Positions 46,530-58,964 are shown, counted from the stretch's first letter. The stretch: 64,000 bases of DNA from Protopterus annectens (GCF_019279795.1 NC_056725.1:1745188689-1745252688); one strand, 5' to 3'. Notes: generated by a model not told the origin, from the letters alone. Numbers and translations are program-made.

Positions 46530-47167
46530 AGTTTTGAAATGTGTTGATTGATGAATGTAGTTCAGAGTTTATGTTACAGATGATGCACAAATTGCAGATG
46601 AGTGTGGTATCATCTGCATACTATATTAATGGGATTGGATTGGTGTGTTGACACATGTACTTGAGGTTGAGACTAGTAATGATTTGAGTCATTTAACCTT
46701 GTGGCACTCTAATGTTAATTGTAAAGGATGTAGAGATTATGTTTTGCTAGCTGTTTCCATTCTATCCTGGAAATAAGATTTGAATCAAGATAGGACTAGG
46801 TTGTTGCAGCCTGTTCATTTTAGTTTTTAGATAAGTAATTGGTGATATATGTTGCTAAAAGCTTTAATGAAATTTAGCAACACTGTGCTGTCCACTGTTA
46901 CAGTTTGTGGCCACTTATTGAAGTGGGGTCAGAACAGCTGTCTAAATAGTCTGTAGTTCTGAATCTATGTTACATAGGGGTGACAAGCTTTGTTTTGTTT
47001 TTGTTTTCATAAAGGAAAGAAGTGAATTGGTTGTGTGCAATTATCCACAGTATTTTGGAAACAGGACCAGGTATAATTATAGGCCTGTGATCTGCTTGAA
47101 GTAGTTTTGTTTCCTTGTGGTGAGAAGGTGGCCTTCCTTTTGGGTTTTCATTTATTAGCAGTAAGTC
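46530..47167 (-). pseudogene. LINE RT relic, main part, interrupted by the PLE
   Basis: Minus strand from 47110: RPIIIPGPVSKILWIIAHNQF (an RPI..LPV.SK-type RT block), then TVTVDSTVLLNFIKAFSNIYHQLL, W/F-KSYFQDRM. The expected GVPQGS block reads as degraded LECHKVK. The region upstream of RT resumes after 49058 on the far side of the PLE (about 49059-49150). It resembles L2/Jockey-type RTs. Too damaged for a family call. Confidence 0.5.
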
Positions 47168-47257
47168 TTTTTAAGAAGATGGTCCCAGCAGCAACAAAGA
47201 GCACAGAAACGAATAAAAAATAATCAATCCACTTCTTTATTCACACGTATACATGTA

Positions 47258-47295
47258 AAGCGTTTTTCGGCTCACTAATGGTGAGACTTCCTCAG
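47258..47295 (-). ncRNA. Hammerhead-ribozyme-like motif in the PLE left arm
   Basis: Minus strand: CTGAGGA, extra A, stem II CTCAC/GTGAG with loop CATTA (plus GT and CC at the base), then GAAAAACGCTTTA. Core and stem II are clear. Stem III AAA/TTT is weak and stem I hardly pairs, so activity is doubtful. Confidence 0.45.
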
Positions 47296-47687
47296 ATAAA
47301 AACTCAGACACAATTCGTTCCCTTTTAAACAGAACTAGATTACCAGTTAACATTCATAAATTAATCAATCAATTAATGGCCAAGAGTTCACTATAAAGGC
47401 TTTCACAACCTAATGTCCAACCATTAAACATCAGTAATGCATTAATTTGATCATTTTCAAAGAAGCTAAAAAATTCTAATAATTACGCCAACCATCTTTC
47501 CCTAAAAGCATGTTCAATATTCCCCCATTATATTAAAATATTAATTAATACTTAAAAACATTTTTAAATAATATGAACATGCATTCAAACATATTGCAAC
47601 TTGTATATAAGATAGCTTAAATGTTTTATATTTTGTGTTATATGTTTAATATGTCCTCTACCTTCGATTCTCGTAAATTCATTCCCT

Positions 47688-48110
47688 ATGAAATTTTCAG
47701 TTGATCAAACTAAAATCAAAAACATAATTATGAAAATGGTTAAAAGAACAGTTAGGAAAGGCATGGTAAAATGTGGTAGGTATGCTTATTGCCCACACAT
47801 GGATATTGGTGATAGACATAACATTAGAGGGGTGGATTATATGATCCAACAAAAATTTGATTGTAACACTAAAGGGGTGGTGTACATGGCCTGTTGTCAG
47901 AGCTGCCCTGTATTTTACATTGGGAAGACCGATCGGAAATTTAAGGAAAGGGTGTACCAACATCTTTATAGCATCCGAACCCTGAAACAGGACAGTGCGT
48001 TGACCAAGCATATTTTAGAATTTCCAACACATTCCTTTAAATTCAGAGCTATAGACTCCACCCGGGTAGATGAGATGGGGGGGCAAGTTCTCTGATGCTA
48101 GAAAGACTTG
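47688..48110 (+). CDS. GIY-YIG endonuclease domain of a Penelope-like element (partial)
   Basis: The 135-codon frame has a Cys/His region CGRYAYCPHM (residues about 31-40, typical upstream zinc-like motif), DYMIQQKFDC, then GVVYMACCQSCPVFYIGKTDRKFKERVYQH (GIY-YIG core: VVY...FYIGKT, the R and H following). H.L.FPTHSFKFRAI comes next. The nuclease would nick the target for insertion. The frame stops at 48095 shortly after an MGGQVL frame change; a shifted frame goes on with SDARKT-like sequence. It lacks the RT that should precede it: the inverted arm begins within the frame (residues 1-20 lie in the left arm). Open but truncated, so not functional alone. Confidence 0.75.
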
Positions 48111-49058
48111 AACTAATGTGGCAAATATGGTCTAGAGCCTGCCAGTACCCAGGATTGAATGAGTTTTATTCAATCAAGTGTATATTGAAATTAAAAAGTT
48201 TGTCAAGATGACAGGTAGATAGTTGTTTAAAGGTATGTTTAACATTGTTTAGTGGTAGTTGATTATTTTTAATATTCAATATATAACATTTATATACATA
48301 CATATCTTTACAATTGATTTGGTATTTTATATGTTTAATAACTAGAATTATAAATATAAATAGTTTAATTGTGTTTCACGAACATCTATGTTATATTAAT
48401 TCACATTTGTATTTTTTATCATTATTTTTCATATTTTTACTTATTGATATGAACTTTGTCTTGGTGGAGTCTATTCATAGTCGTGTATTTAAGTTTTAGA
48501 CGGTGGTTGTATAATGTAGTTTGGCGACTCCTATGGTAGTGTAACAAGTGGGAAATATGCTTAATAATGACCTAACTAATTTCATATATTTTTAACCATT
48601 TTCATAATTATGTTTTTGTTTTTCTTTTTAGTTTGATCAACTGAAAATTTCATAGGAAATTAATTTACGAGAATCAAAGGCAGAGGACATAGTAAACATA
48701 TAACACAAAATATAAAACATTTAAGCTATCTTATATACAAGTTGCAATGAGTTTGAATGCATGTTCATATTATTTTTTTAAAAAAATTAAGTATTAAACA
48801 ATATTTTAATACAATGGGGGAATATTGAACATGCTTTTAGGGAAAGGTGGTTGGGGTAATTATTAGAAGTTTTTATCTTCTTTGAAAACGATCAAATTAA
48901 TGCATTACTGATGTTTAATGGTTGGACATTAGGTTGTGAAAGCCTTTATAGTGAACTCTTGGCCATTAATTGATTGATTAATTTATGAATGTTAACTGGT
49001 AATCTAGTTCCATTTATAATAATAAAGAAGTGGATTGATTATTTTTTAAGAAGATGGT

Positions 49059-49150
49059 AGGTGAGAATCCACAACCATTAGAGAATGCTATGTCATGGCC
49101 CTTCAGTCTTTTTTTGCAATCTCTGCATGATGTCAGTGTATTAACTAGCT
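49059..49150 (-). pseudogene. LINE relic, part on the far side of the PLE
   Basis: Sequence continuing the minus-strand LINE relic of 46530-47167 beyond the PLE target duplication. Conceptual translation gives no firm motif; assignment is by position. Confidence 0.3.
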
Positions 49151-49305
49151 GGAAGATGTGCTAGGCTTGATAGTGATGTTTGCTGTGTTATTTAACCTAG
49201 AACTGCATTGTAACACCACTTCGCTGATGACATGGTTGGTCCAGAGGGATGCCATTCTAATATTTTAGGGTTGCCAAGTTTTTTATCGATTGAACCCAAG
49301 ATTCA

Positions 49306-49558
49306 GGATGGCACAGTGGTGCAGCGGTTGCATTAAAAACTCACAGCAAGAAGTTCTCCAGTTCAATTCTCAGCTGGGGTACTTTCTGTGTGGAGTCTGC
49401 ATGTCCTCCCTGCATTCGTGTGGGTTTCCTCCAGGTACTCCAGTTTCCTCCCATATCACAAAGACATGTGTCTGGAGCATTTCTCCCCAGGTCTCCACTG
49501 AAAATTGGCTTTGTTCCAAGTCAGACTTTCCCAGTAAACAAATGTTAAATAAATAAAA
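49306..49558 (+). mobile_element. tRNA-derived V-SINE-like SINE with L2-like LINE tail
   Basis: A box TGGTGCAGCGG (49317-49327) and B box AGTTCAATTC (49360-49369) form a polymerase III promoter. The body TTTCTGTGTGGAGTCTGCATG and GTGGGTTTCCTCCAGGTACT is the conserved central region of V-SINE-type fish SINEs. The tail from 49475, GAGCATTTCTCCCCAGGTCT, CCACTGAAAAT and AACAAATGTTAAATAAATAA, matches the end of the LINE at 57844-57936. The reading frame across it is not a gene. Confidence 0.8.
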
Positions 49559-49559
49559 G

Positions 49560-51180
49560 ATTAATTGGAGGTTAGCTACATTGTTTGGACTCCAGGGTAC
49601 TGTAGTTCATTTGTCTTGCATTCCTTCCATGTCTGTGGCATTGATTGCAGGATTCTTTGTATTTCTGCAGGGTTGCTGTGCTGTTCTCTTTTTATATTGG
49701 ACCCAGGCTTTGCATCTTACTTTCATGAAGTGACATGATGTCTTATCTATTCAGGGTGATGCTTTATTTTCATTTGGCATAATGGAGCACATTTATCAAC
49801 AAATTATAGTAATAATGATCAGAAGATGTTCACAAATTGTTGTACACATTTTGCTTGCTATAGACAATTCTTGTTTGTTTGTCATAGGTTAATTGTTATG
49901 CTGCTCATGTTTAGACATTTTTGTTTCTCAGTGGTATTTATAGTTCATCGTACTCATGGTTAGCTTTTCTGGTTCTAGGTTGTATCATGATCAGTGGTAT
50001 TGTTTGGTATTATTCTATAGCTGAGTGTTTTGTTAGTGTCTAACCTGAGATATTGTTTGCTCCAGTTTTTGAGTCTTGTCATGTGGAGATTGAGATGAGA
50101 TGAGTAAAGACAATGGCACATATAAAGGTCTAGGCATCCATCAACTTGCCAAAACCAGTGGGTACTCAAGTCATTAAGCAGTACATGCAAACTGATGCAG
50201 TTGTTGGGGCATCAGGTGAATGTCTTTTGTAGGAGAGGTTTTACTTTATCTGCTGTTAGGTATATGCATCATACCTTGCATGAGAGTCTTTGCTCTATCC
50301 AGCTTTATCCAATGTGCAGTGCCTTGTAAGAAGATTTTTGCATGATTTTTAGGTATATGCCTTGTATGAAGGCCTTTACTATCTCTGATTTAGGAGTATG
50401 CATCCAGTGTGTAGTGTACTGATGTGTTTTCAGAGTAGCAGCAACAAGTACAACCTCATTTCTGTCTTGTTTAGAAGCTGAGCGTGATAGAGATTTGGTT
50501 GCTTTGAAGTTCAGCAATGACCAGTAAACATGCAGATTTCTTCTGCTTTCAGTCTGCTCTATAGGTTGGGAAGTCTGGCATTGCACTGTCCTAAATGAGG
50601 CTTGAGCCAAGTTTCTGATACTTAAAGTGCATACTTCTGTAATTCTAATAAAGTACTCGGGTTAGATCAGATTTCGATGAAACCATTCAAAGGGTTAGAC
50701 TGAATAAATATAACAAAAGGTGATGAGTGTGATCACTAAGAGCAAAGGGAGGAAGTACATTGCAGAACATGTAGACACCAATGATGTGTCAGAAAGCAAG
50801 GCTGGAAAGATGGCAGAAAGCTTCCAAGAAAAAGACAGAGAGAGAGAGAATTTGAGAGAAAGCATTCTCAGAATTACCTGCCACGATAACTAGCACATAG
50901 ATGAAAGGGAATATTAGGGATAAAATTACCGTCTGCAGCAGTTGTCAGTGGAGAAATGGCTAGGACTGTTAAGCAAACAGGCAGACCTGGCACACAGACC
51001 AATATTATAGAAGTGCCAGCAGCAGGTAGTCCTATTTGGAAAGGTGGATTTCAATGATCATACCTTTAATCAAAGATGGAAGTGAGTGGAAAGGAGGGTG
51101 ACAGAAGCAGAAACAGGGTAAGTGTTTAGAAGAATAACATGATATTCTTGAACAATATCTTGTCAGGAAGATATAAAAAA
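49560..51180. other. No gene recognised
   Basis: Frames are short and lack motifs. Two similar 40-bp stretches around AGGTATATGC...TGTATGA.GGC/TTGCATGAGAG occur near 50260 and 50350. The purine-rich part 50740-51110 may be upstream LINE sequence of the next entry. Confidence 0.45.
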
Positions 51181-51470
51181 GTCATGCTGAAAGATACAGG
51201 AGGAAGAAGGGGGTACAGGCAGTTGATTGTAAAGGCTAAGCACACCAAGGATTTCTGAAAACAGTTTAGAACAGAGAGGGTTGTAGACCCATGGAATGGG
51301 CTATCATAATGCGTTGTGGATGGGGAGTCCAGAAAGGCATTCAAGACAGCATGGGACAGGTGGAAAAGGGGAAAGAGGAGAAAGAGGAGAGGTAGAAGGT
51401 TAAGACACTTAAAAGGGCAGACTAGACAGACTTATTGTCACCTTGTGTCAATGCAAAAATGCAGCATAAT
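51180..51470 (+). pseudogene. C-terminal fragment of a CR1-like LINE
   Basis: Plus strand: RVVDPWNGLS, then the frame from 51316 MDGESRKAFKTAWDRWKRG. This is the (N)RVV..WN.LP...V.A.S...FK..LD..W motif closing many CR1/L2 proteins. It is followed at about 51415 by AAAGGGCAGACTAGACAGACTT, a 3'-untranslated block I associate with CR1-like LINEs. The upstream part is unrecognisable. Confidence 0.5.
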
Positions 51471-52458
51471 AGAACATCTTTTAGTAAAACACTATTGTAT
51501 GTAGTAGTGTAGCTGGGGGAGGGCAACAATGGGTGCAAGTGCAGTAATGACATTTACATAAGGAGCAGTGGCTGATATCAGAACAGCTTAGATGAATATA
51601 TTCCTTTGTTGCATGACTAACCATAGCAAGGAGATTGGATAAGCTCTTTGCTGCAGTTATCAACCTTGGAGGATGGCGTTTTTGGATGATGGTCCTAAAC
51701 TTACAAAGAGCTTTTTTTGGTTATCAATCTCTGGTTGAGAGGGTGCCTCTCTGGGGGTTGCTCAGGGTACCAAATGGCCTAGCTATAGCTCTGATTGTAA
51801 GTATTTCTTTTCTGTCTGTGCTCAATGTGTTTGTGTTTCTGTTAGTGTTCTACTAGTAAAACCACGTATCTGCCTTCCTATACTAGGACCGCTTCTTACT
51901 CCTGCTAACTGTCATTAACTTGCAGGCTTGCAAGTAATGCTAGATAATAATAGTTCACTGTTTGTGTAATGGTTACCAATCTTTTCATTAACATAAGGAT
52001 CTTTTTCTCGATATGCTAACAGCATAGTATGTAATGGTATAGTAGCTTTTTAGTGGTATTATTATTTTTGACAATTGTCATATGAACTTTGTGAGATAAT
52101 GTGGCATTCCTAAAAGTCACATAAGCAATTATTTATCAGTAGGTTTCTGCATGTTGCCAACTGCATGATGTCTTTCAATGTCTAGTTGCAAGCCATTCTT
52201 TGGTAGTATGTGACAACTGTTTAACACTTGGTTTTGCTGAATTTCAAACTCTACAAATCCTGTCTGTTTAACAGCTTGATTAACCATGTGTCATATTTTT
52301 GCTTTATTGCACACCAGACTGAAATATCATAGTTAATGTTAACAGACCATATTGATCTAAAGTAATGTTTTCTATGGCATGCTGGAATACCTCTAGTGCT
52401 GTCAAGATCCCAAAAGGTAGCTTTAAAAACCTGTGTCTACTCAAAGGCATATTCATTG

Positions 52459-52525
<67 letters not shown>

Positions 52526-54249
52526 ACTGGCTTCATCTAGTTTGATTTGACAAGATCCCTGGTTAGCATCCTATACTGAGAAGAATCTGGTCTATGGGAC
52601 AGTGGTGCCTACTTTTTCAAAAGTTTGCAGAGGTTTGTGTTCCCTCATGATCCATTGTTAGGACATTGTGGGTGTTCTTCATCACTGTCACCATACTGTA
52701 ATCTCATTCTACAGACTCCTTTGTCTATTGCACTATCGACACAATATGTATTAATTCTTACTCAGTGTTTGGTTTTAAGTACAATGGGTGCTCAAAGTGG
52801 AGCATGAATCATAGGAACAGCTTCTGGCAACAACTTTATACAGTATTTTGCCTGTAGGTATCCTATGTTTTCATAAAAATCTTAATAGCTTTGCATGTTA
52901 TCACTGTCATATTTTGTTGTTGAACCTGCATTCTGCAAATTATCTGCCTGTGCTTGCAGTGAAACAGTGACTGCAGACACATTTTACTGCATTCTTTAAT
53001 TGCAATGGGATGTTTAAACATAGAATTCTGCAGGCACACTCTTATTTGGGTTTTTCACCTTACACAGAGCTTCATAGTGTTCCTGCATTACATTTCCCCT
53101 ACCCTGCTGAAATATTCATTTGACTGCCTCTACAAATATTTTAGCTTCCTTCTCAGACATTCTCACAACACTATGTCACAGAAGCCAGTTGAACACCATT
53201 AGCCCAAGTTTATTGCACATTTTGACTACACACCACAATTTTGTCATTCAGACTTACAAGCATGCTTTCAGTTTGCATCTGGACAGCATGACCTCTTTGA
53301 ATCATTCCCACAGCCACAAAAAGCATCCCTTCCCAATATATTTAGTTGTTAAAGCTGTGTTTGCAAAGCAACAACCTGAATTAATAGTTGTTTACCTTCT
53401 TTCTGTACATACAGTTTAACCAAACTTGTTTCAATTACATTAACGTATGTTCAGAATAAGCCATTAGAGTACAAGTGCATTTATAAGCTCGCAGTTTAAT
53501 TAGATTTCATACATAGACTCAACCATCACATTGCTTTTTGCATGACTGCTCAGTTTAAACATAATTGCTTTGCCGTTTATCCATACATTTTTTTCTGAGC
53601 AAAACTACTTTTAGATTTGTTCACAGCTTTACTGCCATTCACAGTGTCACTGTGGCAATGTTTGAATGTATTTATTTTGCATTTAGCATGCACCGTATTC
53701 AAAGACTGCACTTCAAATGTATTCTTAAGTATTACAGGTTTAGAAGTGCTGATTTTTTCACATCATTAATGCTTCGCTATTGCACTTTTTGTTTCATTCC
53801 ACACACACTCTGGCAAAATGATATTTCCACATAATTTATAGATTTTGTTCTTACCTTTACATTATGCATTTTCTTGACTGCATCCACAGCATTTATGCAT
53901 AGTATGTTTTTTGCTTTCTCATTTGTTGCAATGGGATCACCTGTATTTTAATTTTTGTTTTTCTTATCTTGACAGCTTCTGCACATTTTCTTCACTTTAT
54001 TCTTATGTAGTCTCAGTTTTAATTCTTATGCAGTATCAGTTTTAACATACCTCCAACTCCTCTGCTGTGCCTTATGTGTTGCACATTTGACAATGTACTT
54101 ATTCAACACAAATCTGTCATGTTTTTTTTTAATGTTAAGTGAAACTCTTTTAAATGCCTACCCCTTAAATGATAATTTCTGATGCTACAGACTATTCTAT
54201 CACTTATCAATGAGAATGACAATCCCGTAGATTCACAGTTTTATACTCT
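51471..54249. other. No gene recognised; one TA microsatellite
   Basis: AT-rich. Plus-strand frames (for example 53120-53419 and 53565-53834) have no motif and low-quality composition. Confidence 0.5.
52459..52520. repeat. (TA)n microsatellite
   Basis: About 30 TA units. Confidence 0.95.
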
Positions 54250-54480
54250 AGTTGTGTATTAGTCAAGTGGCATATGCAGCAACAGTCTCTTGGAATCCTT
54301 GATTCCTTGTGAAAAATAAATGTCATATAAAAGTTTGTATTTTTTTGTCTGACACTCTGCTTGGACTTTACTTTTCAATATTGCAATGTTGTCTTTTTCC
54401 TCCTGTTTAGAAGGAAAACTGTTAAACACCGTAATGGCTTTGTTGCCTATAACATTGATAAACATGGCTCATTGGATTTG
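54250..54480 (-). pseudogene. Gypsy-type gag (capsid) fragment
   Basis: The frame 54465-54259 reads VIGNKAITVFNSFPSKQEEKDN, ILKSKVQAEC and YDIYFSQGI. This fits the middle of capsid in Mag-like Gypsy gag (GxxA...YN.F, LK.KF...C.P...., Y..F....Q). No flanking LTR or pol was found. It is not from the element at 15.7-23.7 kb, which has its own gag. Confidence 0.35.
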
Positions 54481-54804
54481 TTCTAGCTTGCCCCCAAGGT
54501 TGCTCAGTGTGAGGTACAACTCAAATGTTTAAATGCTAGACTTCCACTTTTCTACCTTCAGAGAGTTTGATATCTTAAGGGGTACAATTTTCATAGAATC
54601 ATGGGAATTAAAAGGCAAGTGAGTCCAGAGACCATTTGTGCTAAAACTGTATCTGCATGTGGTACACCATGTCTGAAGGGCAAAGCAGTTTTGTCCAGGG
54701 ATAAATTTGCAGGTACCCATCCAGTCATCAAGGTTTGATATAAAGGATGCAAGGGTGTAATTTTGCTTAAGCCATCAAATAAATAAGTTTGAGTAAATAA
54801 GTTT

Positions 54805-57800
54805 AAGTTTTAACACATCTTCTCACATTCTTGCCCTATCAGAAACTTGGCTGAAACCTCACATCCTTAACACAGAAATCCTACCTCCAGGTTATAACAT
54901 CTTTTGCTCAGATAGAACCAATAATCAGGAAGGATGGGTTGCTATCCTCTACTCTGAGCTACTTAACCTGTCCCCTCTCTGTATCTCTGTTCCCTGCTTC
55001 TCACCTGCTGAAATACTCATCATAAATTGTCAATTCAACCCTCACAAAAAAATTGCCATAGTCTCTATATACATTCCCTCTGGTGATAATATTCCCATCC
55101 TAAAGCACTTCCTGTCCTGGATTACACCATATCCCTTATTTAACTAGCATACTTGGAGACACTAATATAGGCTGGACTAAATCTCATCCCCTACCAATAG
55201 TCTTAACCTTCGTGGTTTTCACCAACACATCTCCACCCCTACTAAAATAAACAAAAACTCCTCATCTGGACCCATCCTTGACTGGATCCTTACTTCAGTT
55301 CCTCACATCTATCATAATCCTGGTATACTTCCCAACTCATTGAGTGACCACTCTCCAACCTTCATACATAGATTCACCCAACACTCACCTAAAGACCCTA
55401 CTTACAGGATATGCCGAAACCTTACCCACTTCGAGCCAGACACTTTTAACTCCAAACTATCTGGCATTAATTGATCATTCCTCTATCACCTCCCTCTCAA
55501 TGAGGCAGTAAATTCCTTCAATAAGATTTTCCTCGACACACTTGATTTTGTTGCTCTGTCCAGAAAAATCAGAATCAAATCCAACTACACCCCCTGGCTA
55601 ACAAAACAAACCCACTCAATCATGCACAAAAGAGATTCTTTCTGAAAAGCCTAGGTTAGAAACAAGTCCCCGCTCTTACTGCAGACATACAGAGAGCTTG
55701 GAATGGCTAAAAAAACTTGTCAACAAAGACAAGAGATATTTTTTCCTCTAACCAAACTAGCCCACACAAAAATCCACAAACATTCTGGACCACCATCAAC
55801 AACCTACTCCACCCAGGTAACCCCACTACTCCCATCCCCTTTCCTAATAACACTGCTTCTGAAACTGCCTCCCTCCTTAACAACTATTTCATAGAAACTA
55901 TTCAAAACCTCTCACTTAGTACATAAAACAATACTCCTCACTCAACACCTCCACTACCCCATAACAAAATTCTCCCCAATGCTTTTTCTTTCTAACCAGT
56001 CCCAATTGCTGCCATTAAATCTGTCCTTAACAACCTTAAACCTTGCTCTCCCTGAGCAGACCAACTACCCACTCATTTCCTAAAAATAGCTGTACAATCC
56101 ATCATCTACCCTGTCTCTATACTTATTAACCATTCCATCTCAGAAGCCCTGGTCCCTGACATTTGGAAATTCTTCTGTACTATCTCTCTTCACAAAGGTA
56201 GAAACTCTACACATCCCTCTAACTTTAGACCAATTGCTATCCTATCCCCCCATCCAAAATTTTGGAAAAGTGCATCCATGTTCAGCTACTCAAACACCTT
56301 CTCGATAACAATCTCCTCACTCCTACCCAGCATGGCTTTAGGCCCCACAATGGCAATTCTATTGCATTACTATCATTTACCCCAATAATAGCTGAAGTCC
56401 GTGATAATAACCTCCTCATCTCCAGTCTTTTCCTTGATCTTTAAAGGCCTTTGATACTGTCTCTCATTCTAAACATCTAACTAAACTCCCATCTCTCTAC
56501 CTTCTCCATCAACTGGTTCTCTAGCTATTTCTCTGGCAGGCAGCAGTCTGTCTGCTGGCAAACTGTCCTCTCTCCATTCCTCCCTGTTAATACTAGAGTT
56601 CCCCAAGGATCAATTCTGGCCCCCCTCCTGTTAATATATTCACTAATAAACCTCACTCTGCTACTAACCTCTCTATACTTCTACAGTACGTTGATGGCTC
56701 CACCATCATTACCTTTGCCCACAACATCCCTGATCTACTAGCTCTCACTCAACAAACCTTTTCCTCTGTCAAAACCTGGCTGTCTGATAGCCAACTCATA
56801 TTAAATCCAAAAAAAAAACTCCTGCTCTTCCTCCCTAAAACACTTGCCCAGCACAAAGTCTCTTTCTCTATATCCTCTCTCAACAACACCATTATTAAAC
56901 CTGAACCCCATACTAAACTACTTGGAGTTATCATTGACAATGAATTAAAATTTGATATTCATATTCAACAAAGTATAAAAAAGACCCACCAGAAACTTGG
57001 ACTTCTCTTTAGAAATTAAAAATGTCTCTTATACCTCCTGCAAACCCTCCCTCACTGAGGCCCTACTCCTACCCTGCCTTCTTTACGCTGCCCTTGTCAT
57101 CAGTCATGTTCAAACATCTCTTATCACTAAACTAGAGCAAACTTCTCCCAAAATTGTCAGATTTGCCCCCAAACTTCCTTACAAATCTCACCACTTTCTT
57201 GCCCTTAAGTTACTCCAGTGGCCAGAATTCTCCAAACAGCTACTTATACCCCAGCTACATATTGCACACTCTGTCCTATATGAACCCTCATTCTGTCCCT
57301 CCATCTCCAATTTAGTCTCTTTCTATAACCGTTGCCTCTGTATTGCCAGTAAACACCTTCTTAAGTTATACAAACTCGACAAAGGCATTGGTAAGACTCT
57401 TTACAAATACTCTATAGCCCATGTTTGGAACTCACTCCCTCTCAATATAAGAAGCATTGAGCATAAATAAGAAGCATTCCACATAAATACCTGTTTAAGA
57501 AAGAACTTAAACTTTTCCTCCTGAAGACTTGGTCATGCCCTTGTCAAACCCCCACTTGAACTAATATTCTCTCTTCTCATCGTATCTGCTTTTCCCTGTC
57601 TTTGTCCTCCTTGTATTTGCTCTAATAAACTATTCATACTGTGCTCAGTGTAATATTCTCTAAACCTTTTAATTGTTATTTGGCCTATGCTTGTATATCG
57701 TTCTCAAATTTTGGAAATTGTACTTGTCAGCTGTTATTTTACCTATGTATTGTACTGCTGTGCACATATTTTTGACTTGTACTGTATTTCTGTGACCCTA

Positions 57801-57930
57801 CTGTAATATTTTGTATATATTATAATTACTTGTATTATTTCTTGAGCTTTTCTCCTCGGTCTCCACTAAAAATGGGCCCCTGGCTCAGTTGGATTAACCC
57901 GTTTAACAAATGTCAATATATAAAATAAAT
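54805..57930 (+). mobile_element. L2-like LINE, 5'-truncated, with ~11-bp target duplication
   Basis: Endonuclease: HILALSETWLKP near 54827, GYNIFCSDR, AIVSIYIPSG, LGDTNIGW, SDHSPTF (to about 55370). Then a linker, then RT: PCSP.ADQLPTHFLK, HKGRNSTHPSNFRPIAILS (56195-56250), LLTPTQHGFRPHNGNS (56310-56360), and the active site as YVDGS (about 56690, catalytic D-D changed to D-G). A C-terminal piece is open at 56997-57470. The 3' end is (AAAT)n. AAATAAGTTTA occurs at 54794-54804 and 57931-57941, although the tail repeat makes its edge uncertain. Confidence 0.7.
56997..57470 (+). pseudogene. C-terminal part of the L2-like LINE protein
   Basis: This 157-codon frame is the longest piece left of the L2-like LINE. 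It contains LTEALLLPCLLYAAL, TKLEQTSPKIVRFAPKLPYKSHHFLALKLL-type sequence and a closing YSIAHVWNSLPLNIRSIE, the usual W-N-x-L-P near the end of these proteins. The ATG is fortuitous; the true frame enters from upstream by a shift. Confidence 0.55.
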
Positions 57931-57936
57931 AAATAA

Positions 57937-58960
57937 GTTTATAAAAAATGTCCTGGTAGTCCACTGCAGCACAAATCACATGAATTCATATGACTATGAA
58001 CACCAGAATGATTGTGAGCTTAAATTAACGATTTTATATATTTTCAACCAAAATTTGGAAAAAAAATAGACCATTGACAGATTCACTGAAATAGAAGTGT
58101 CTAGTTCTTGCTCAGTCTTGCTTTTGGTCTACTGTCCTAGTTACAAGGTATAGCTGGTACTAAAACATCAGTTGCAGTAAAAAAGAGTAGTCTAGAGCTG
58201 AAACATTGACTTTCAGTTACAGAAATGCATGACAATGAAACAGATAAAATGCAACCACTGTGTAATTGTATACTGAATGTAAAGTCTGCCTAACAATGTT
58301 ATTACACTGTGTATTATCTTTTACTTGTTCTGTAATTTCTTGCATTGGTCCAGTAGAATCCATGGTCCAGCGAGGTGAACAAATACAAATAGACAGGTGA
58401 ACAAACAAACAAACAAACAAAATAAATTGATAAAGCCCTCTAATTTTGATATGTCATGTCTGCAGGAGAAAGTTCTTAAATTTAACAGCTGTAGATAACA
58501 CAAGGAAGCATAACAGATATTTCCACCGTTAAGCGTTTCCTCCAAGCTGAAGACCGAGCTGTGGTCTTGTGACTCATACTCCAGACTGCTTCCAACCTTA
58601 AAGTGATACTACTCACAAACTAGTTTGAGACAGGTAACATGATTGCTTATAAAAGATGCTGAAGGTGCTCAAAATGGTCTACAAAAATAGTTACCTACTG
58701 GAGTAATAGTATCTCACCTTATATGCCAGTAAATGTAAAATCATGAGCTCAGCCAGATCATGGTCAAATGGAGCACTAGTCAGGGAAATGGACAAAGTCC
58801 CCCCCCCCCCCCAGCATTTCTGGTGTCCCATTACTTGTCTCTTTCCTCCATTTACCATAAACACTGCCCAGACCTGTCAGACTGCATGCTATTTTCGTCT
58901 TTATTTTTGAAATGAAGGCAGAGATATGACTTTTAATTTAAAAACCTTTTCATTTGTTGA
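57937..58960. other. No gene recognised
   Basis: AT-rich, with a run of 14 C at 58801-58812 and (CAAA)n around 58402-58420. No motif-bearing frame. Confidence 0.5.
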
Positions 58961-58964
58961 CAAG

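Larger units (their letters stand above)
47184..49042 (+). mobile_element. Penelope-like element with GIY-YIG domain and long inverted repeats
   Basis: The 16-bp repeat TTTTTAAGAAGATGGT flanks the unit (47168-47183 and 49043-49058). Inside, about 47207-47745 is repeated inverted at about 48588-49042, for instance AATCAATCCACTTCTTTATT against AATAAAGAAGTGGATTGATT, and TTCAGTTGATCAAACTAAA against TTTAGTTTGATCAACTGAA. The left arm holds about 90 bp absent from the right arm, including a hammerhead-like motif. Between the arms lies a GIY-YIG endonuclease frame. RT is missing. Inverted terminal copies of this kind are known for Penelope-like elements. It inserted into an older LINE relic. Confidence 0.8.

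Noticed and set aside
49290..49556. 88-codon frame with many cysteines
   Set aside because: It lies entirely within a SINE.
52625..53834. Several plus-strand frames of 60-99 codons
   Set aside because: No motif, no splice or promoter context, composition as expected from AT-rich noncoding DNA.
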